Positions 1-8,896 are shown, counted from the first letter of the stretch. The stretch: DNA of 64,000 bases from Bradyrhizobium sacchari (GCF_002068095.1 NZ_LWIG01000001.1:605175-669174), one strand, 5' to 3'. Translations and numbers: made by a program. The notes: generated by a model not told the origin, from the letters alone.

Positions 1-1002
1 TCCTTCGTGACGCGGATCTACGAGGCGATCCGCCAGCCCTATCACTGCCTCGGCCACCAGCTCTCCACCGACGCGAGCATCGGCATCGCGCTGGCGCCGC
101 AGGACGGGGCCGATCTCGACCAGCTCATCAAGAATGCCGACCTCGCAATGTACGGCGCCAAGGCTTCAGGCCGCCGCACCCACCGCTTCTTCGAGCCGGA
201 GATGGACGCCAGCGCCAAGGCGCGCCTGACCATGGAGCAGGACCTGCGCCAGGCCCTGGTGAACGGCGGCTTCGAGATCCACTATCAGCCGCTGGTCGAT
301 CTGCGCTCGGGCGAGGTCTCGGGCTGCGAGGCACTGCTGCGCTGGCGGCATCCCGATCGCGGCATGGTGTCGCCGGCGGAGTTCATCCCGATCGCCGAAG
401 ACACCGGCCTGATCAACGAGCTCGGCGACTGGGTGCTGCGCATGGCCTGCAACGAAGCCGCGACCTGGCCGGCGCATATACGGGTTGCGGTCAACGTCTC
501 GCCGGTGCAGCTCAAATGCGACACGCTGGCGCTCAGGATCGCCAGCGCGCTCGCCGCCTCGGGGCTCAGTCCCTCGCGGCTCGAGCTCGAGATCACCGAG
601 GCCGTGCTGATCCGCGACGACGAGGCCGCGCTCTCGATCCTGCACCAGCTCCGTTCGATCGGCGTGCGCATCGCGCTCGACGATTTCGGCACGGGCTATT
701 CCTCGCTCAGCTATCTCAAGCGTTTCCCGTTCGACAAGATCAAGATCGACCGCTGTTTCGTCGCCGACATCGCGGAAACGAGCGGCGCACCCGTCATCGT
801 TCAAGCCGTGGTGAACATCGCCGCCGCCAGCAACATGACCACCGTCGCCGAAGGCGTCGAGACCGAGGCCCAGCGCGAGATGCTGCGTAACCTCGGCTGC
901 ACCCAGATGCAGGGCTATCTGTTCAGCGCGCCGAAGCCGGCCACCGAGGTGCGAAAACTGTTTGGCCGCGGTGATGCCGCACCCGTGGCCGCGGTGGCCT
1001 GA
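1..1002 (+). CDS. GGDEF/EAL domain protein, 5' end outside the window
   Basis: The reading frame is open at base 1, so the N-terminus is missing. What remains is the tail of a GGDEF (diguanylate cyclase) domain, recognisable from SIGIALAP and NADLAMY, followed from about residue 85 by a complete EAL phosphodiesterase domain. The EAL domain keeps the key residues: EALLRW, the Asn of VNVSPVQL, LEITE, the DDFGTG pair, KIDR, AEGVE and QGYLFS. It is therefore predicted to hydrolyse cyclic di-GMP. Whether the GGDEF half is catalytic cannot be judged, because its active-site loop lies upstream of the window. Sensory domains, if any, are also outside. Confidence 0.9.
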   Translation, partial: SFVTRIYEAIRQPYHCLGHQLSTDASIGIALAPQDGADLDQLIKNADLAMYGAKASGRRTHRFFEPEMDASAKARLTMEQDLRQALVNGGFEIHYQPLVDLRSGEVSGCEALLRWRHPDRGMVSPAEFIPIAEDTGLINELGDWVLRMACNEAATWPAHIRVAVNVSPVQLKCDTLALRIASALAASGLSPSRLELEITEAVLIRDDEAALSILHQLRSIGVRIALDDFGTGYSSLSYLKRFPFDKIKIDRCFVADIAETSGAPVIVQAVVNIAAASNMTTVAEGVETEAQREMLRNLGCTQMQGYLFSAPKPATEVRKLFGRGDAAPVAAVA

Positions 1003-1213
1003 GATGGCGAAGCCGGGCAAGCCGTCGGCCAGGGCCGCCGACACCGCGAATTCCTGTGCCGCAACCGCGCCATCCGCGCCGAAACGGTGCCGGCCGCGTC
1101 GCGGCCCTCGGCCGGGCGGCGGTTCCTGGCCCTTTCCGGCGCAAATCAGCCCAGCGCATCGCGACGAGAAGCGGTTGCCCACCCCGCGCCAATCGGCTAA
1201 ATGACCTCCATTA

Positions 1214-1290
1214 GCACCCGTAGCTCAGCTGGATAGAGCGTTGCCCTCCGAAGGCAAAGGTCACACGTTCGAATCGTGTCGGGTGCGCCA
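1214..1290 (+). tRNA. tRNA-Arg (anticodon CCG)
   Basis: The 77-nt sequence folds as a cloverleaf. The acceptor stem GCACCCG pairs with CGGGTGC. The D-arm contains AGCTCAGCTGGATAGAGC, the anticodon stem TTGCC/GGCAA encloses loop CTCCGAA, and the T-loop is TTCGAAT. The loop gives anticodon CCG, which reads the Arg codon CGG. The 3' CCA is encoded. This is the only tRNA seen in the window. Confidence 0.96.
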
Positions 1291-1345
1291 TTTGCGTACG
1301 ACGGCGCCCGGCGCGCCCGTCCAGTATCCTTCGCCGATTTGATCC

Positions 1346-2440
1346 TCAGTTTTGCTTCGGCAAGGTATTTACGCCCTTGTCATTGAGGCATTTCTTCTTG
1401 TCTTTGTCCAAAAGACATCCCGGCCCTGGCGCCGATACAGGAAGCGGCTGTTTTTCTATGACCGCGGGTGTTGTCGTGGGCGCAGCTTCGATCGCCGATG
1501 ACGTTGGTTTCAAGATCCAGCTCACAGCAATCGTATACGCACCGGACTGAATGGTCTCCTGACCGCTTATGGAGCCTGTCGAGGGCAACGGAATGTCTGC
1601 GAAGTTCAATTCGGCGAGGTCGCTCCCGAGGATTCTCAATCTGCCGTTATTCTTTGTCAGGGGTGCAAATATGCTGCGGATATCGATCGTCGTGTTCGCC
1701 TCGGCCAAGAAGCGCAGATGGATGTTGTAAGTCTTGTCCTTTGTGTTCACGCTGATCTTGGTGCCGCAGAAATCGTTGGTGTCGTTCGTCTTTTCGAGAA
1801 CGGGAAGGGTAGCATCTCCGGCGATCTCCCCGTTGATGTCGAACCAGCCTTTGACGGAATCCAGCTCTCTTCCTTTGAGGCGGTCCCTCACGCGGACATA
1901 GCCACTCCCAACGCACCCGTGCTGATTGCGCACATCCGCAACGAACGGTGTGTTGAAATCGACAAACCTCGTCAAATCAGGTTTCACGGTCGCCGTCGGC
2001 GGCTTGAAGTTTTTCGCGCTCGCCAGCGCCGCCGATTGCGCGCAAGCCTGCATTTGCCGCTCGCAGGCAGCGGATTCCCCGCAGGCCTCGAATTTCTGTG
2101 CGCATGCAGCTATCGCGTTGCCCATCCCGGCCATATCCGTTTTGGTCAGGCCGCTCTGCGCGAGCATGGCGTCGGCCGCTTTATTTTGGGCTTCCAAGTC
2201 CTTCTGGACCATGCCGTTGTATTCGGTTGCCACCAACGGAATTTCCACGTGGGCCTCGCGGCTATAGTCGAAATCACGCCAGGGCTTCGCTTCCTTACCC
2301 TGAAAAGACTTGTTCGGATCGTCGTGATGACCGGTCACCTGGACCTTTACATCCAGAATTCCTGACTTGGGGAGATCTTGTGCCGTGGCGGAAAGGGACA
2401 TCAAACCCGTGAAAACAAGGCTCAGCGCTGCGCGTTGCAT
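1346..2440 (-). CDS. secreted protein of unknown function with a Cys-pair segment
   Basis: A 364-residue protein that I do not recognise. It begins with a typical signal peptide (hydrophobic ALSLVFTGLMSLSATA, cleavage near residue 20), so it is probably periplasmic. Around residues 112-133 there are four cysteines spaced C-x6-C-x5-C-x6-C in a helical-looking stretch, and two or more further cysteines follow in the C-terminal half. This suggests disulfide-stabilised structure. The last 60 residues are rich in Pro and Thr. It stands alone between tRNA-Arg and a small gene on the same strand. Codon use looks native to the window. Confidence 0.7.
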   Translation of the reverse strand: MQRAALSLVFTGLMSLSATAQDLPKSGILDVKVQVTGHHDDPNKSFQGKEAKPWRDFDYSREAHVEIPLVATEYNGMVQKDLEAQNKAADAMLAQSGLTKTDMAGMGNAIAACAQKFEACGESAACERQMQACAQSAALASAKNFKPPTATVKPDLTRFVDFNTPFVADVRNQHGCVGSGYVRVRDRLKGRELDSVKGWFDINGEIAGDATLPVLEKTNDTNDFCGTKISVNTKDKTYNIHLRFLAEANTTIDIRSIFAPLTKNNGRLRILGSDLAELNFADIPLPSTGSISGQETIQSGAYTIAVSWILKPTSSAIEAAPTTTPAVIEKQPLPVSAPGPGCLLDKDKKKCLNDKGVNTLPKQN

Positions 2441-2756
2441 GTATCCTCTGATGCTGATGATTTGTGCTGTCGAATGAATGCCAAAAGCGACATCGCTCAG
2501 ACCATGCGAACGCTTCCGGCCGCTAGTCAGTGCCGGACATCACACTCAACGTGGCCGCGGTTGCCGCGGGATGGCATGGGCGTCCGCACAATTGCTGACC
2601 GCCGCGGGACCTTGCTCGGATGACAGCAAGAGCGGCCCCATCGCGAGGGCGAGCGCAATGGCCAACGACTGATCTTGCGAGACCTCGGGAACGATTCAGG
2701 TCATCCTGAGACCTTGAAGGTCGAACCCGCACAGATGGGCGCGACTCAACCGGCGC
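2441..2756. other. non-coding stretch of about 315 bases
   Basis: No reading frame here has credible codon use, and I see no RNA fold. The only open frame on the minus strand (2523-2732) is Arg-rich and looks like a chance frame. Confidence 0.5.
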
Positions 2757-2966
2757 TCACGTCAGCATCGCGATGATCGCCTGGATCTGGTCGGAGGCGG
2801 ACGCCACCAGCCCGTCATAGGACGTCTGACCATGCGCGGCAGCCTTCAGGATTGATTCGGCGACGGCTGCTTTCAGGCCGAAGACCGATTGATGGGCCGG
2901 CACGCTCGCCATCACGGTCTCGAGTGCCCGGCGCATTGTCTGAACGAGCTCGAAGCTGTACTGCAT
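2757..2966 (-). CDS. small conserved-looking protein of unknown function
   Basis: A 69-residue protein beginning MQYSFELVQ. The start at 2966 is preferred over an in-frame start 39 bases upstream because GGAGG lies at the right distance before this ATG. The protein is Ala- and Gln-rich, probably all helical, has no signal peptide or membrane segment, and no family is recognised. It lies divergent to dinB. Confidence 0.5.
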   Translation of the reverse strand: MQYSFELVQTMRRALETVMASVPAHQSVFGLKAAVAESILKAAAHGQTSYDGLVASASDQIQAIIAMLT

Positions 2967-3184
2967 GGGCTGTCCTCCGCACGCCCATATGGGACCAGAT
3001 CCCAAGGCTTGCCACTCACAAGGGCGAGATTGCTCTTTGAACCCGTCGAGACTGAACGCCTCAATTCAAACGTCAGATGGCCGCATTGGGCACGCCGGAA
3101 AACGCGACTGCGGCGACGACGAACAACGACACCTGACGCATCCATCACCTCGCGCTTCGCTTTGCGTGACTGTATCATCCCTGC

Positions 3185-4285
3185 ATGAGCGATTCCGACA
3201 CGGTGACGGGCGACGCCTCGCCCGTGCGCAAGATCATCCATATCGACATGGATGCTTTCTATGCGTCCGTGGAGCAGCGCGACAATCCGGAGCTGCGTGG
3301 CAAGCCGGTCGCGGTCGGAGGCTCCGCCGAACGCGGCGTCGTTGCGGCCGCGAGCTATGAGGCGCGCAAGTTCGGCGTTCGCTCGGCGATGCCGTCGGTG
3401 ACGGCGCGGCGGCAATGCCCCGACCTGATCTTCGTCAGGCCGCGCTTCGAGGTCTACAAGGCGATCTCGAGGCAAATCCGCGAGATCTTTGCCGAGCACA
3501 CGCCGATCATCGAGCCGCTCTCTCTCGACGAAGCCTATCTCGACGTGACCGAAAACCTGCAAGGCATCCCGCTGGCGCGGGACATCGCCTTGCTGATCCG
3601 GAAGAAGATCAAGGCCGAGACAGGCCTCAACGCCTCGGCCGGCGTCTCCTACAACAAGTTTCTGGCCAAGCTTGCCTCCGATCATCGCAAGCCCAACGGC
3701 CAGTTCGTGATCTCCCCGGAGATGGGACCTTCCTTCGTCGAGACGCTGCCCGTGGGCAAGTTCCACGGCATCGGTCCGGCAACGGCTGCGAAGATGAACG
3801 CGCTCGGCCTGTTTACGGGCCTCGACATCCGCAACCAGTCGCTGGAGTTCATGAACGCGAATTTCGGCAAGTCGGGTGCGTATTACTACTGGATCTCGCG
3901 CGGCGTCGACGAGCGGCCGGTCCGGGCCAACCGGATCCGCAAGTCGATCGGGGCGGAGACCACCTTCTCGACCGACCTCGACGCATTCGACGCGCTGGTC
4001 GCCGAGCTCAAGCCGCTCGTCGACAAGGTCTGGCGCCATTGCGAGACGACCGGCAACCGCGGCCGCACCGTCACCCTGAAGATCAAGTTCGCCGACTTCG
4101 AGATCATCACGCGCAGCAGGTCGGTCCCGGCAGCGGTTGCCGGCCGGGACGAACTGGCGCGGCTGGCTTGTGGCCTGCTCAAGGTCGAAATGCCGCTGCC
4201 CAAGCGCGTCAGGCTACTGGGCGTGTCGCTGTCCTCCCTGCAGGACGGGGACGATGCCGAGCCGCAGCTCACTCTGGGCATCTGA
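3185..4285 (+). CDS. dinB: DNA polymerase IV (Y-family translesion polymerase)
   Basis: A 366-residue Y-family polymerase of the usual DinB length. It carries out error-prone bypass synthesis across damaged template. The first catalytic motif, HIDMDAFYASVE (near residues 19-30), supplies the palm metal ligands. SLDEAYLDVT, near residue 118, supplies the acidic pair of the second motif. A helix-hairpin-helix (FHGIGPATAAKM) and the little-finger domain follow. It is followed at once by a 12-bp perfect hairpin that ends this convergent unit. No LexA-like box was identified in the short upstream region. Confidence 0.95.
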   Translation: MSDSDTVTGDASPVRKIIHIDMDAFYASVEQRDNPELRGKPVAVGGSAERGVVAAASYEARKFGVRSAMPSVTARRQCPDLIFVRPRFEVYKAISRQIREIFAEHTPIIEPLSLDEAYLDVTENLQGIPLARDIALLIRKKIKAETGLNASAGVSYNKFLAKLASDHRKPNGQFVISPEMGPSFVETLPVGKFHGIGPATAAKMNALGLFTGLDIRNQSLEFMNANFGKSGAYYYWISRGVDERPVRANRIRKSIGAETTFSTDLDAFDALVAELKPLVDKVWRHCETTGNRGRTVTLKIKFADFEIITRSRSVPAAVAGRDELARLACGLLKVEMPLPKRVRLLGVSLSSLQDGDDAEPQLTLGI

Positions 4286-4296
4286 GCGAGGCTGAT

Positions 4297-4323
4297 GGTG
4301 ACGGATTTTGTAAATCCGTCACC
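4297..4323. terminator. hairpin terminator between convergent genes
   Basis: A perfect 12-bp inverted repeat (GGTGACGGATTT / AAATCCGTCACC) with loop TGT lies between the stop of dinB and the end of the convergent gene at 4352. There is no long U-tract, but the stem is very stable and would work on either strand. Confidence 0.6.
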
Positions 4324-4351
4324 GACGAAAGTGCCGGTCCTGGCGGACCGA

Positions 4352-4645
4352 TCAATGCTTCATCTGCTCGAATACCACGATCACGCCGGTTGGCTCGGGC
4401 TCGTGCGCCATCAGGCGCGTCAGGTCCGAATCGCTCCAGTCGGCGAGACTGACGACCTCGCCGCTCTGGCGGTCCGCTCCGAGTGATGGAGTGGGTTCGA
4501 GCACCTTGAGGCCCATCTCGTCGACGAAGAAGGTGTGCTCGCCGAACATGCTGTTGAGCTGCGGCATGGCGGGATGCTCGTCGGGCAGCACCTGGGCGCC
4601 GAGTTGATGAACGGTCTGCTTCACCTGTTCGGTTGTTAGCTTCAT
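4352..4645 (-). CDS. small protein of unknown function
   Basis: A 97-residue protein starting MKLTTEQVKQ. The ATG at 4645 has CGGAG upstream at a good spacing, so I prefer it to the in-frame start at 4678. It is acidic, soluble-looking and has no motif I can name. It converges on dinB across a strong hairpin. Confidence 0.5.
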   Translation of the reverse strand: MKLTTEQVKQTVHQLGAQVLPDEHPAMPQLNSMFGEHTFFVDEMGLKVLEPTPSLGADRQSGEVVSLADWSDSDLTRLMAHEPEPTGVIVVFEQMKH

Positions 4646-4872
4646 GTGCTGCTCCGTTGCTGTCCTGTCCGGGTTCATCGGCGTGGGCCAGAACGGGCGT
4701 TCCCTGCGCCTGCGCCGCCTGGCTTCCCTTCCGAACAGGTGCTTCGCACAAATGTTCCTGCGAAATGCATTTCGTGATCGTAAGGTTCATCTGCCGCGCC
4801 TGCGGCACGAGATCGCCACACGATGCACACGATCCGGCGTTGACGGCGCTATTCGGCGGCTTCGGTAACCTG

Positions 4873-5559
4873 CTAGTCGCTGCGGTTCTCGCCGACCGAC
4901 AGCGCGCAGATGCGTGACAGATATGTGTAGGGCAGCCCGGTCTCGTCGGCCCAGGCGTTGAACTGCGCCTGCACCTTGGCGAGATCGCCCTTGGACTTCA
5001 CTTCCTCGGCAATGTCGAGGCCGGCATCGCGCAGACATGCGACGACGTCCTTGGAGGTGACGAAACCGTCCCAGCCGACGAAACGCAGCAGCATCTGGCC
5101 GGTGTTGCCGCCCAGGCGGCTGCCGCGCTTGGTGAGCAGGTCGAGCAGGTCGATCTCGTTGGACGGCGGCCACTTCGCCAGAAACTTGCCGAAGCTGCCG
5201 TGCTCCTTGGCGATCTCCTGCACGAAGGCGGCGTTGTCGCGCACCGACATGATCTTGGCGCCGTTGCGCACGATGCGCGCATCGCGCAGCAGGCCTTCCC
5301 AATAGTCCTCGGGCTGGAAGCTCAGCTTGGCCGGCTGGAAGTGCAGGAAGGCGTCTTCAAAGCCGTCCCATTTCGCATCGATCACGCTCCAGGCAAAGCC
5401 CGCGCAGAACACCCGCCTGGTCATCTCGGCAAGGATGCGGTCGTCGCCGAGCCTCGCCAGCCGCTTCAGGTCGGGCTTGTCTGGCATCAGCTTGTCCAGC
5501 GCCTTGGGCCCGCCCTTGCGCTTCTCGGCGCGGGCACGAATGGTCTTGAAGGAGGTCAT
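4873..5559 (-). CDS. divergent DNA-3-methyladenine glycosylase I (Tag)-like protein
   Basis: A 228-residue protein with the general pattern of the Tag family of helix-hairpin-helix base-excision glycosylases: CAGFAWSVIDAKWDGFEDAF (about residues 60-79), then IVRNGAKI and a downstream NAAF segment. Tag removes 3-methyladenine from DNA. By hand alignment to E. coli Tag, the specificity residue Glu38 (EGQQAGLSW) falls on Arg here, and the N- and C-terminal Cys/His zinc ligands are not evident. Substrate, or even glycosylase activity, is therefore uncertain. The ATG at 5559 is chosen over an upstream GTG that lacks a ribosome-binding site. Confidence 0.6.
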   Translation of the reverse strand: MTSFKTIRARAEKRKGGPKALDKLMPDKPDLKRLARLGDDRILAEMTRRVFCAGFAWSVIDAKWDGFEDAFLHFQPAKLSFQPEDYWEGLLRDARIVRNGAKIMSVRDNAAFVQEIAKEHGSFGKFLAKWPPSNEIDLLDLLTKRGSRLGGNTGQMLLRFVGWDGFVTSKDVVACLRDAGLDIAEEVKSKGDLAKVQAQFNAWADETGLPYTYLSRICALSVGENRSD

Positions 5560-5766
5560 GTGGACACAAATGTTGAGGGGAGGCCACGACACCAGAATTC
5601 GACGATCCGGTCCAGTCCTCGCGTTGCCCCCTTGCGCTCTGCGGCGCGCCGCAGCATGCTGTCGCCCGCTGGATTGACGCGAAGGAGCGGCCGGGCTGGT
5701 CTGCTTCTTGCCTTATGCCGTTTTGGAATTCCCTGACATTTTTGATCTCTCGCCGACGGATTTTCC

Positions 5767-6594
5767 ATGCGCTGCCTGGTCGTGGCCGACCTGCACTACT
5801 CATTGCCGCAGCTCGACTGGCTGGTCAGCGCGGCGCCGCAATTTGACCTCCTGATCTTCGCCGGCGACGCGCTCGACATCGGCTCGATGGTCGATTTTCG
5901 CGCACAGATCGTGGTGGTGAAGAAATACCTCGCGCTACTCGCCGCAAAGACCCGCGTGATCCTCTGCTCCGGCAATCACGACCTCGACGAACGCAATGCG
6001 GAGGGTGAAAAGATCTCGCGCTGGATCTCGGAGGTGCGCGAGCTCGGCATTGCCTGTGACGGCGACAGCCTCGCCATCGGCGACATGCTGTTCACGGTGT
6101 GCCCATGGTGGGACGGGCCGCTGGTCAAGCAGCGTCTCGTCGAGCAGTTGCGCGATGCCGCCGCGAGCCGCCCGCCGCGCTGGATCTGGGCGCATCATGC
6201 GCCGCCGGCGGATTCACCGACGAGCTGGGGCGGCAAGCGCTTCTTCGGCGATGTCGAGCTGGTGCAGTGGATCATGCAATACCAGCCCTCGATGGTGATC
6301 TCGGGCCATGTGCATCAATCGCCCTTCATCACCGATGGATCGTGGTTCGACCGGCTGGGCCAGACCTGGGTTTTCAATACCGGCCTGCAGCCCGGCCGTC
6401 CCCCGACCTACATCGTGCTGGATTTCGATGCGGACAAGGCGTTCTGGCTGGCGGCCGGCGAAGCGCAGTGGATCGACCTTGCCGCGCCGCTGAAGCGGCC
6501 GGCAGCTCCCATCGAGGCGGCGCCCGACTGGCTCACATCCTTGGATCGGATTGCCGATCCGAGCCTGGCGAGACCTCAAGCGGCGGCAGGTTGA
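5767..6594 (+). CDS. calcineurin-like metallophosphoesterase
   Basis: A 275-residue cytosolic metallophosphoesterase. The dinuclear-metal signature is complete: D8-x-H10, GD near residue 34, GNHD at 69-72, AHH in WAHHAPP, and GHVH. The substrate cannot be told from the sequence; family members hydrolyse phosphodiesters of nucleotides, nucleic acids or proteins. Its last 62 bases overlap the 3' end of the convergent cyclic-nucleotide-binding gene, so the two messages share antisense sequence. Confidence 0.85.
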   Translation: MRCLVVADLHYSLPQLDWLVSAAPQFDLLIFAGDALDIGSMVDFRAQIVVVKKYLALLAAKTRVILCSGNHDLDERNAEGEKISRWISEVRELGIACDGDSLAIGDMLFTVCPWWDGPLVKQRLVEQLRDAAASRPPRWIWAHHAPPADSPTSWGGKRFFGDVELVQWIMQYQPSMVISGHVHQSPFITDGSWFDRLGQTWVFNTGLQPGRPPTYIVLDFDADKAFWLAAGEAQWIDLAAPLKRPAAPIEAAPDWLTSLDRIADPSLARPQAAAG

Positions 6595-7018
6595 TCATGC
6601 TCTGCAGCACCTCGCCGACCATGGCCAGATGCGTGCCGTGGCCGGCATATTGCCGCTTGAGATCGGCAAGATAGGTGTTGGCGACGTTGAGCCGCTGCGC
6701 CAGCATCTTAGCGATCAGCAACGCGATGCCCGGCTCCTGCTTCAGGAACGAGGCGGCATCCTCGAACTCGTAGATGACTGAATCGGAGCAGGCGCGCACC
6801 GTCGCCGTATGTGGCAGGCCCAGCAGCACCGACATTTCACCCAGCACCGCGCCGGGCTCGGTGACGGTGGCAACCACCATTTCGCCCTTGAGCACCTCGA
6901 GCTTGCCTTGCATCAGCACGTAGAGATGGCCGCTGGTGCCACCCTCGGTGACGACGAGCGTGCCGGCAGCAACCTGCCGTTCAGTTCCGCCGGTGCAATA
7001 ATCCAGGACTGCGCGCAT
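6533..7018 (-). CDS. cyclic nucleotide-binding (cNMP) domain protein
   Basis: A 161-residue protein made almost wholly of one CRP-type cNMP-binding domain. VLGEMSVLLGLPHTATVRA (about residues 59-77) is the phosphate-binding cassette, with a Glu and a His/Thr where CAP-type proteins have Glu and Arg. There is no DNA-binding helix-turn-helix after it, only a helical tail, so it is not a CRP-type transcription factor. It is probably a stand-alone sensor or partner protein. It overlaps the convergent phosphoesterase by 62 bases. Confidence 0.8.
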   Translation of the reverse strand: MRAVLDYCTGGTERQVAAGTLVVTEGGTSGHLYVLMQGKLEVLKGEMVVATVTEPGAVLGEMSVLLGLPHTATVRACSDSVIYEFEDAASFLKQEPGIALLIAKMLAQRLNVANTYLADLKRQYAGHGTHLAMVGEVLQSMINLPPLEVSPGSDRQSDPRM

Positions 7019-7086
7019 CTTGCGAAAGCTCCCATCGCTGGGGGTACCCGCTCGATACTAGAGCACGATCCGTGCCAGGCCGCAAA

Positions 7087-7629
7087 TCAACGCGGGTGCG
7101 AGAGGCGCTTTGCGAGGTGGACCGACTGCCAGTCTCCCAGCCCCGTATCGCTGAAGCCGGCCTTCTTGGCGAGGCCGCGCATCTCGGCATTGGTCCGCGC
7201 CGTCTCGCCGGCGATCATCTCATGGCCGAGATCGATGGCGCGCGTCTCCATCGCATTCATCATCTGGAAGCCGAGGCCCATGCGCTGGAAGGCATCGGCG
7301 ACCGAGATGGCAAACTCGCCGTGCCGTGCGGCCGCGTCATATGCATAGTGCGTTTCGCCGATGATCCTGCGCTGTCCCTCCTGCCCGAACTCGGCGAGCA
7401 AGGTGAAATGATCGGGACGGCCGGCTTTCGCCACGCATTCGGCCGCGACGGAGGCGAGATCGGTGCGCGCGCCCATGAAGCGCTTGTTGCGCGACGTCAC
7501 GGAGAGGCCGGTGAAATACACCGACAGATTCTCCACGTCGGATGCGCAGGCGGACCTGATGCGGACCATCCCATTCGCTTCGGCCAGTTCAAGCGGCCGG
7601 GCGACGGCTTCCGGAAACAGCTGTGGCAT
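7087..7629 (-). CDS. GNAT family N-acetyltransferase
   Basis: A 180-residue acetyltransferase with the GNAT acetyl-CoA-binding pattern, including FAISVADAFQRMGLGFQMM around residue 110 (the expected Q/R-x-x-G-x-G/A loop reads QRMGLG). The N-terminal half contains VRIRSACASDVE, typical of the first strand and helix. The substrate is unknown. It lies 122 bases downstream of the uppS-like gene on the same strand and may be read from the same message. Confidence 0.75.
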   Translation of the reverse strand: MPQLFPEAVARPLELAEANGMVRIRSACASDVENLSVYFTGLSVTSRNKRFMGARTDLASVAAECVAKAGRPDHFTLLAEFGQEGQRRIIGETHYAYDAAARHGEFAISVADAFQRMGLGFQMMNAMETRAIDLGHEMIAGETARTNAEMRGLAKKAGFSDTGLGDWQSVHLAKRLSHPR

Positions 7630-7751
7630 TGCGTTATGCTCTCGGCAGGTTGCGTGGACCGCACACCTAACCGAGGCCGCGTCCCTGCGGCTTGGACATC
7701 ACTGCCAATCATGCGGCTGAAAACGAACAGCTCGCTTCCCCGGGCCGCACG

Positions 7752-8492
7752 TCACACACGCGAGAGCGAGGGCACCTCTTCGGGCAGGATCGCCTGCAGG
7801 CCGCCGAAGCGGCGCTCGCGGTTGTGGAAGGCGGCGAGCGCGTCGGCGAGATCGCCCGCCTCGAATTCGGGCCACATCCGCTCGGTGAAGTGCAGCTCGG
7901 CATAGGCGCCTTCCCAGAGCAGGAAGTCCGACAGCCGCTTCTCGCCCGAGGTGCGGATGATGAGATCGACGTCGCGCAAGCCGGCCTCGCCGGTGACGAG
8001 CTGGGAGAATGCCTCGCGGGTGAGACTGGTCAGCGCCGCCGCCTTGGCGGCCGCGTTGAGGATGGCATCGCGCGCGGAGTAGTCGACGGCGATGCGCAGA
8101 TGCAGCGTGCTGCCATGAGCGGTCGCCTCTTCGGCGCGCGTGATCGCATTGGCGATGCCGTCAGGCAGCCGGTCACGGCGCCCGATCACGGAAAGACGCA
8201 CGCCATTCTTCACGAGGCTCTGCACCTCGTTGGCGAGATAGAAGCGCAGTAGGGTCATCAGTGCGGCGACCTCGGCCTTCGGCCGCCGCCAATTGTCCGT
8301 GGAGAAGGCATAGAGCGTCAGCGTGCCGATGCCCTGCTTGGGCGCGGCCTCGACGATGCGGCGGATGGTCTCGACGCCGGCCTCGTGGCCGCGCACGCGC
8401 GACAGGCCGCGCCGCGTGGCCCAGCGCCCGTTGCCGTCCATGATGATGCCGACATGAAGCTTCTCGTTGCGGGACGTGATTTCACTTTGCAT
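7752..8492 (-). CDS. uppS: cis-prenyltransferase, UppS family paralogue
   Basis: A 246-residue undecaprenyl-diphosphate synthase family enzyme, which adds isopentenyl units to farnesyl diphosphate in Z configuration. It has IIMDGNGRWA with catalytic Asp19, the RGHEAG loop, and the C-terminal RTSGEKRLSDFLLW and AELHF motifs. The ATG at 8492 has GGAG 8 bases upstream. The essential uppS usually sits beside frr, cdsA and dxr. This copy lies instead last in an operon after a membrane protein and a winged-helix regulator, so it is probably a regulated second copy. Its product chain length and use are unknown. A 17-bp palindrome covers its start codon. Confidence 0.88.
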   Translation of the reverse strand: MQSEITSRNEKLHVGIIMDGNGRWATRRGLSRVRGHEAGVETIRRIVEAAPKQGIGTLTLYAFSTDNWRRPKAEVAALMTLLRFYLANEVQSLVKNGVRLSVIGRRDRLPDGIANAITRAEEATAHGSTLHLRIAVDYSARDAILNAAAKAAALTSLTREAFSQLVTGEAGLRDVDLIIRTSGEKRLSDFLLWEGAYAELHFTERMWPEFEAGDLADALAAFHNRERRFGGLQAILPEEVPSLSRV

Positions 8493-8500
8493 TGCAAAGT
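8484..8500. promoter_or_regulatory. 17-bp palindrome over the uppS-paralogue start codon
   Basis: ACTTTGCATTGCAAAGT is a perfect inverted repeat with 8-bp arms around one base. It contains the start codon of the downstream gene and abuts its ribosome-binding site. A 16/17 match lies at the operon promoter (9554-9570). It is probably a binding site for the winged-helix protein encoded just upstream. Confidence 0.65.
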
Positions 8501-8521
8501 CTCCGGTCAAAAAAGGGAGGA

Positions 8522-8896
8522 TCAGGTCGAGATGATGCCGAGGCGGCCGAGCGGCGGCGCCTCGCGGCCGGCGGCCTTCGCCGCGTCGCGCACCAGGCGC
8601 TCGAGCACGGCGAGATAATCGAGGAATCGGCGGCGGCCGGCCTTGGTCAGGCGACAGGTGGTGTGTGGGCGATTGCCCTCATAGCCCTTGGTCACCTCGA
8701 CGAGGCCGCCTTCCTGGAGCACGGCGAGATGCCGGCTGAGATTGCCGTCGGTGAGGCCGCAGAGCTGCTTGAGGTCGGCGAACGCCAGCCCCTTCGGGTG
8801 CGCCATCAGCGAGGTCAGCAGCCCGAGCCTCGCCTTCTCATGGATCACGCGGTCGAGGCCTTCATAAGAAAAAGGCGCACTGTCAGTCTTCGACAT
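8522..8896 (-). CDS. winged-helix transcriptional regulator
   Basis: A 124-residue DNA-binding protein of the ArsR-like or MarR-like winged-helix type. The pattern is DRVIHEKARLGLLTSL, then LAFADLKQLCGLTDGNLSRHLAVLQEGGLVEV, which is the helix-turn-helix with recognition helix near residues 48-60, then a wing with YEGNRPHTTCRLT. It has no metal-binding cysteine pair. Its start overlaps the end of the membrane-protein gene by 14 bases, indicating translational coupling, and uppS follows after 29 bases. The palindromes at 8484 and 9554 suggest it controls its own operon. Confidence 0.82.
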   Translation of the reverse strand: MSKTDSAPFSYEGLDRVIHEKARLGLLTSLMAHPKGLAFADLKQLCGLTDGNLSRHLAVLQEGGLVEVTKGYEGNRPHTTCRLTKAGRRRFLDYLAVLERLVRDAAKAAGREAPPLGRLGIIST

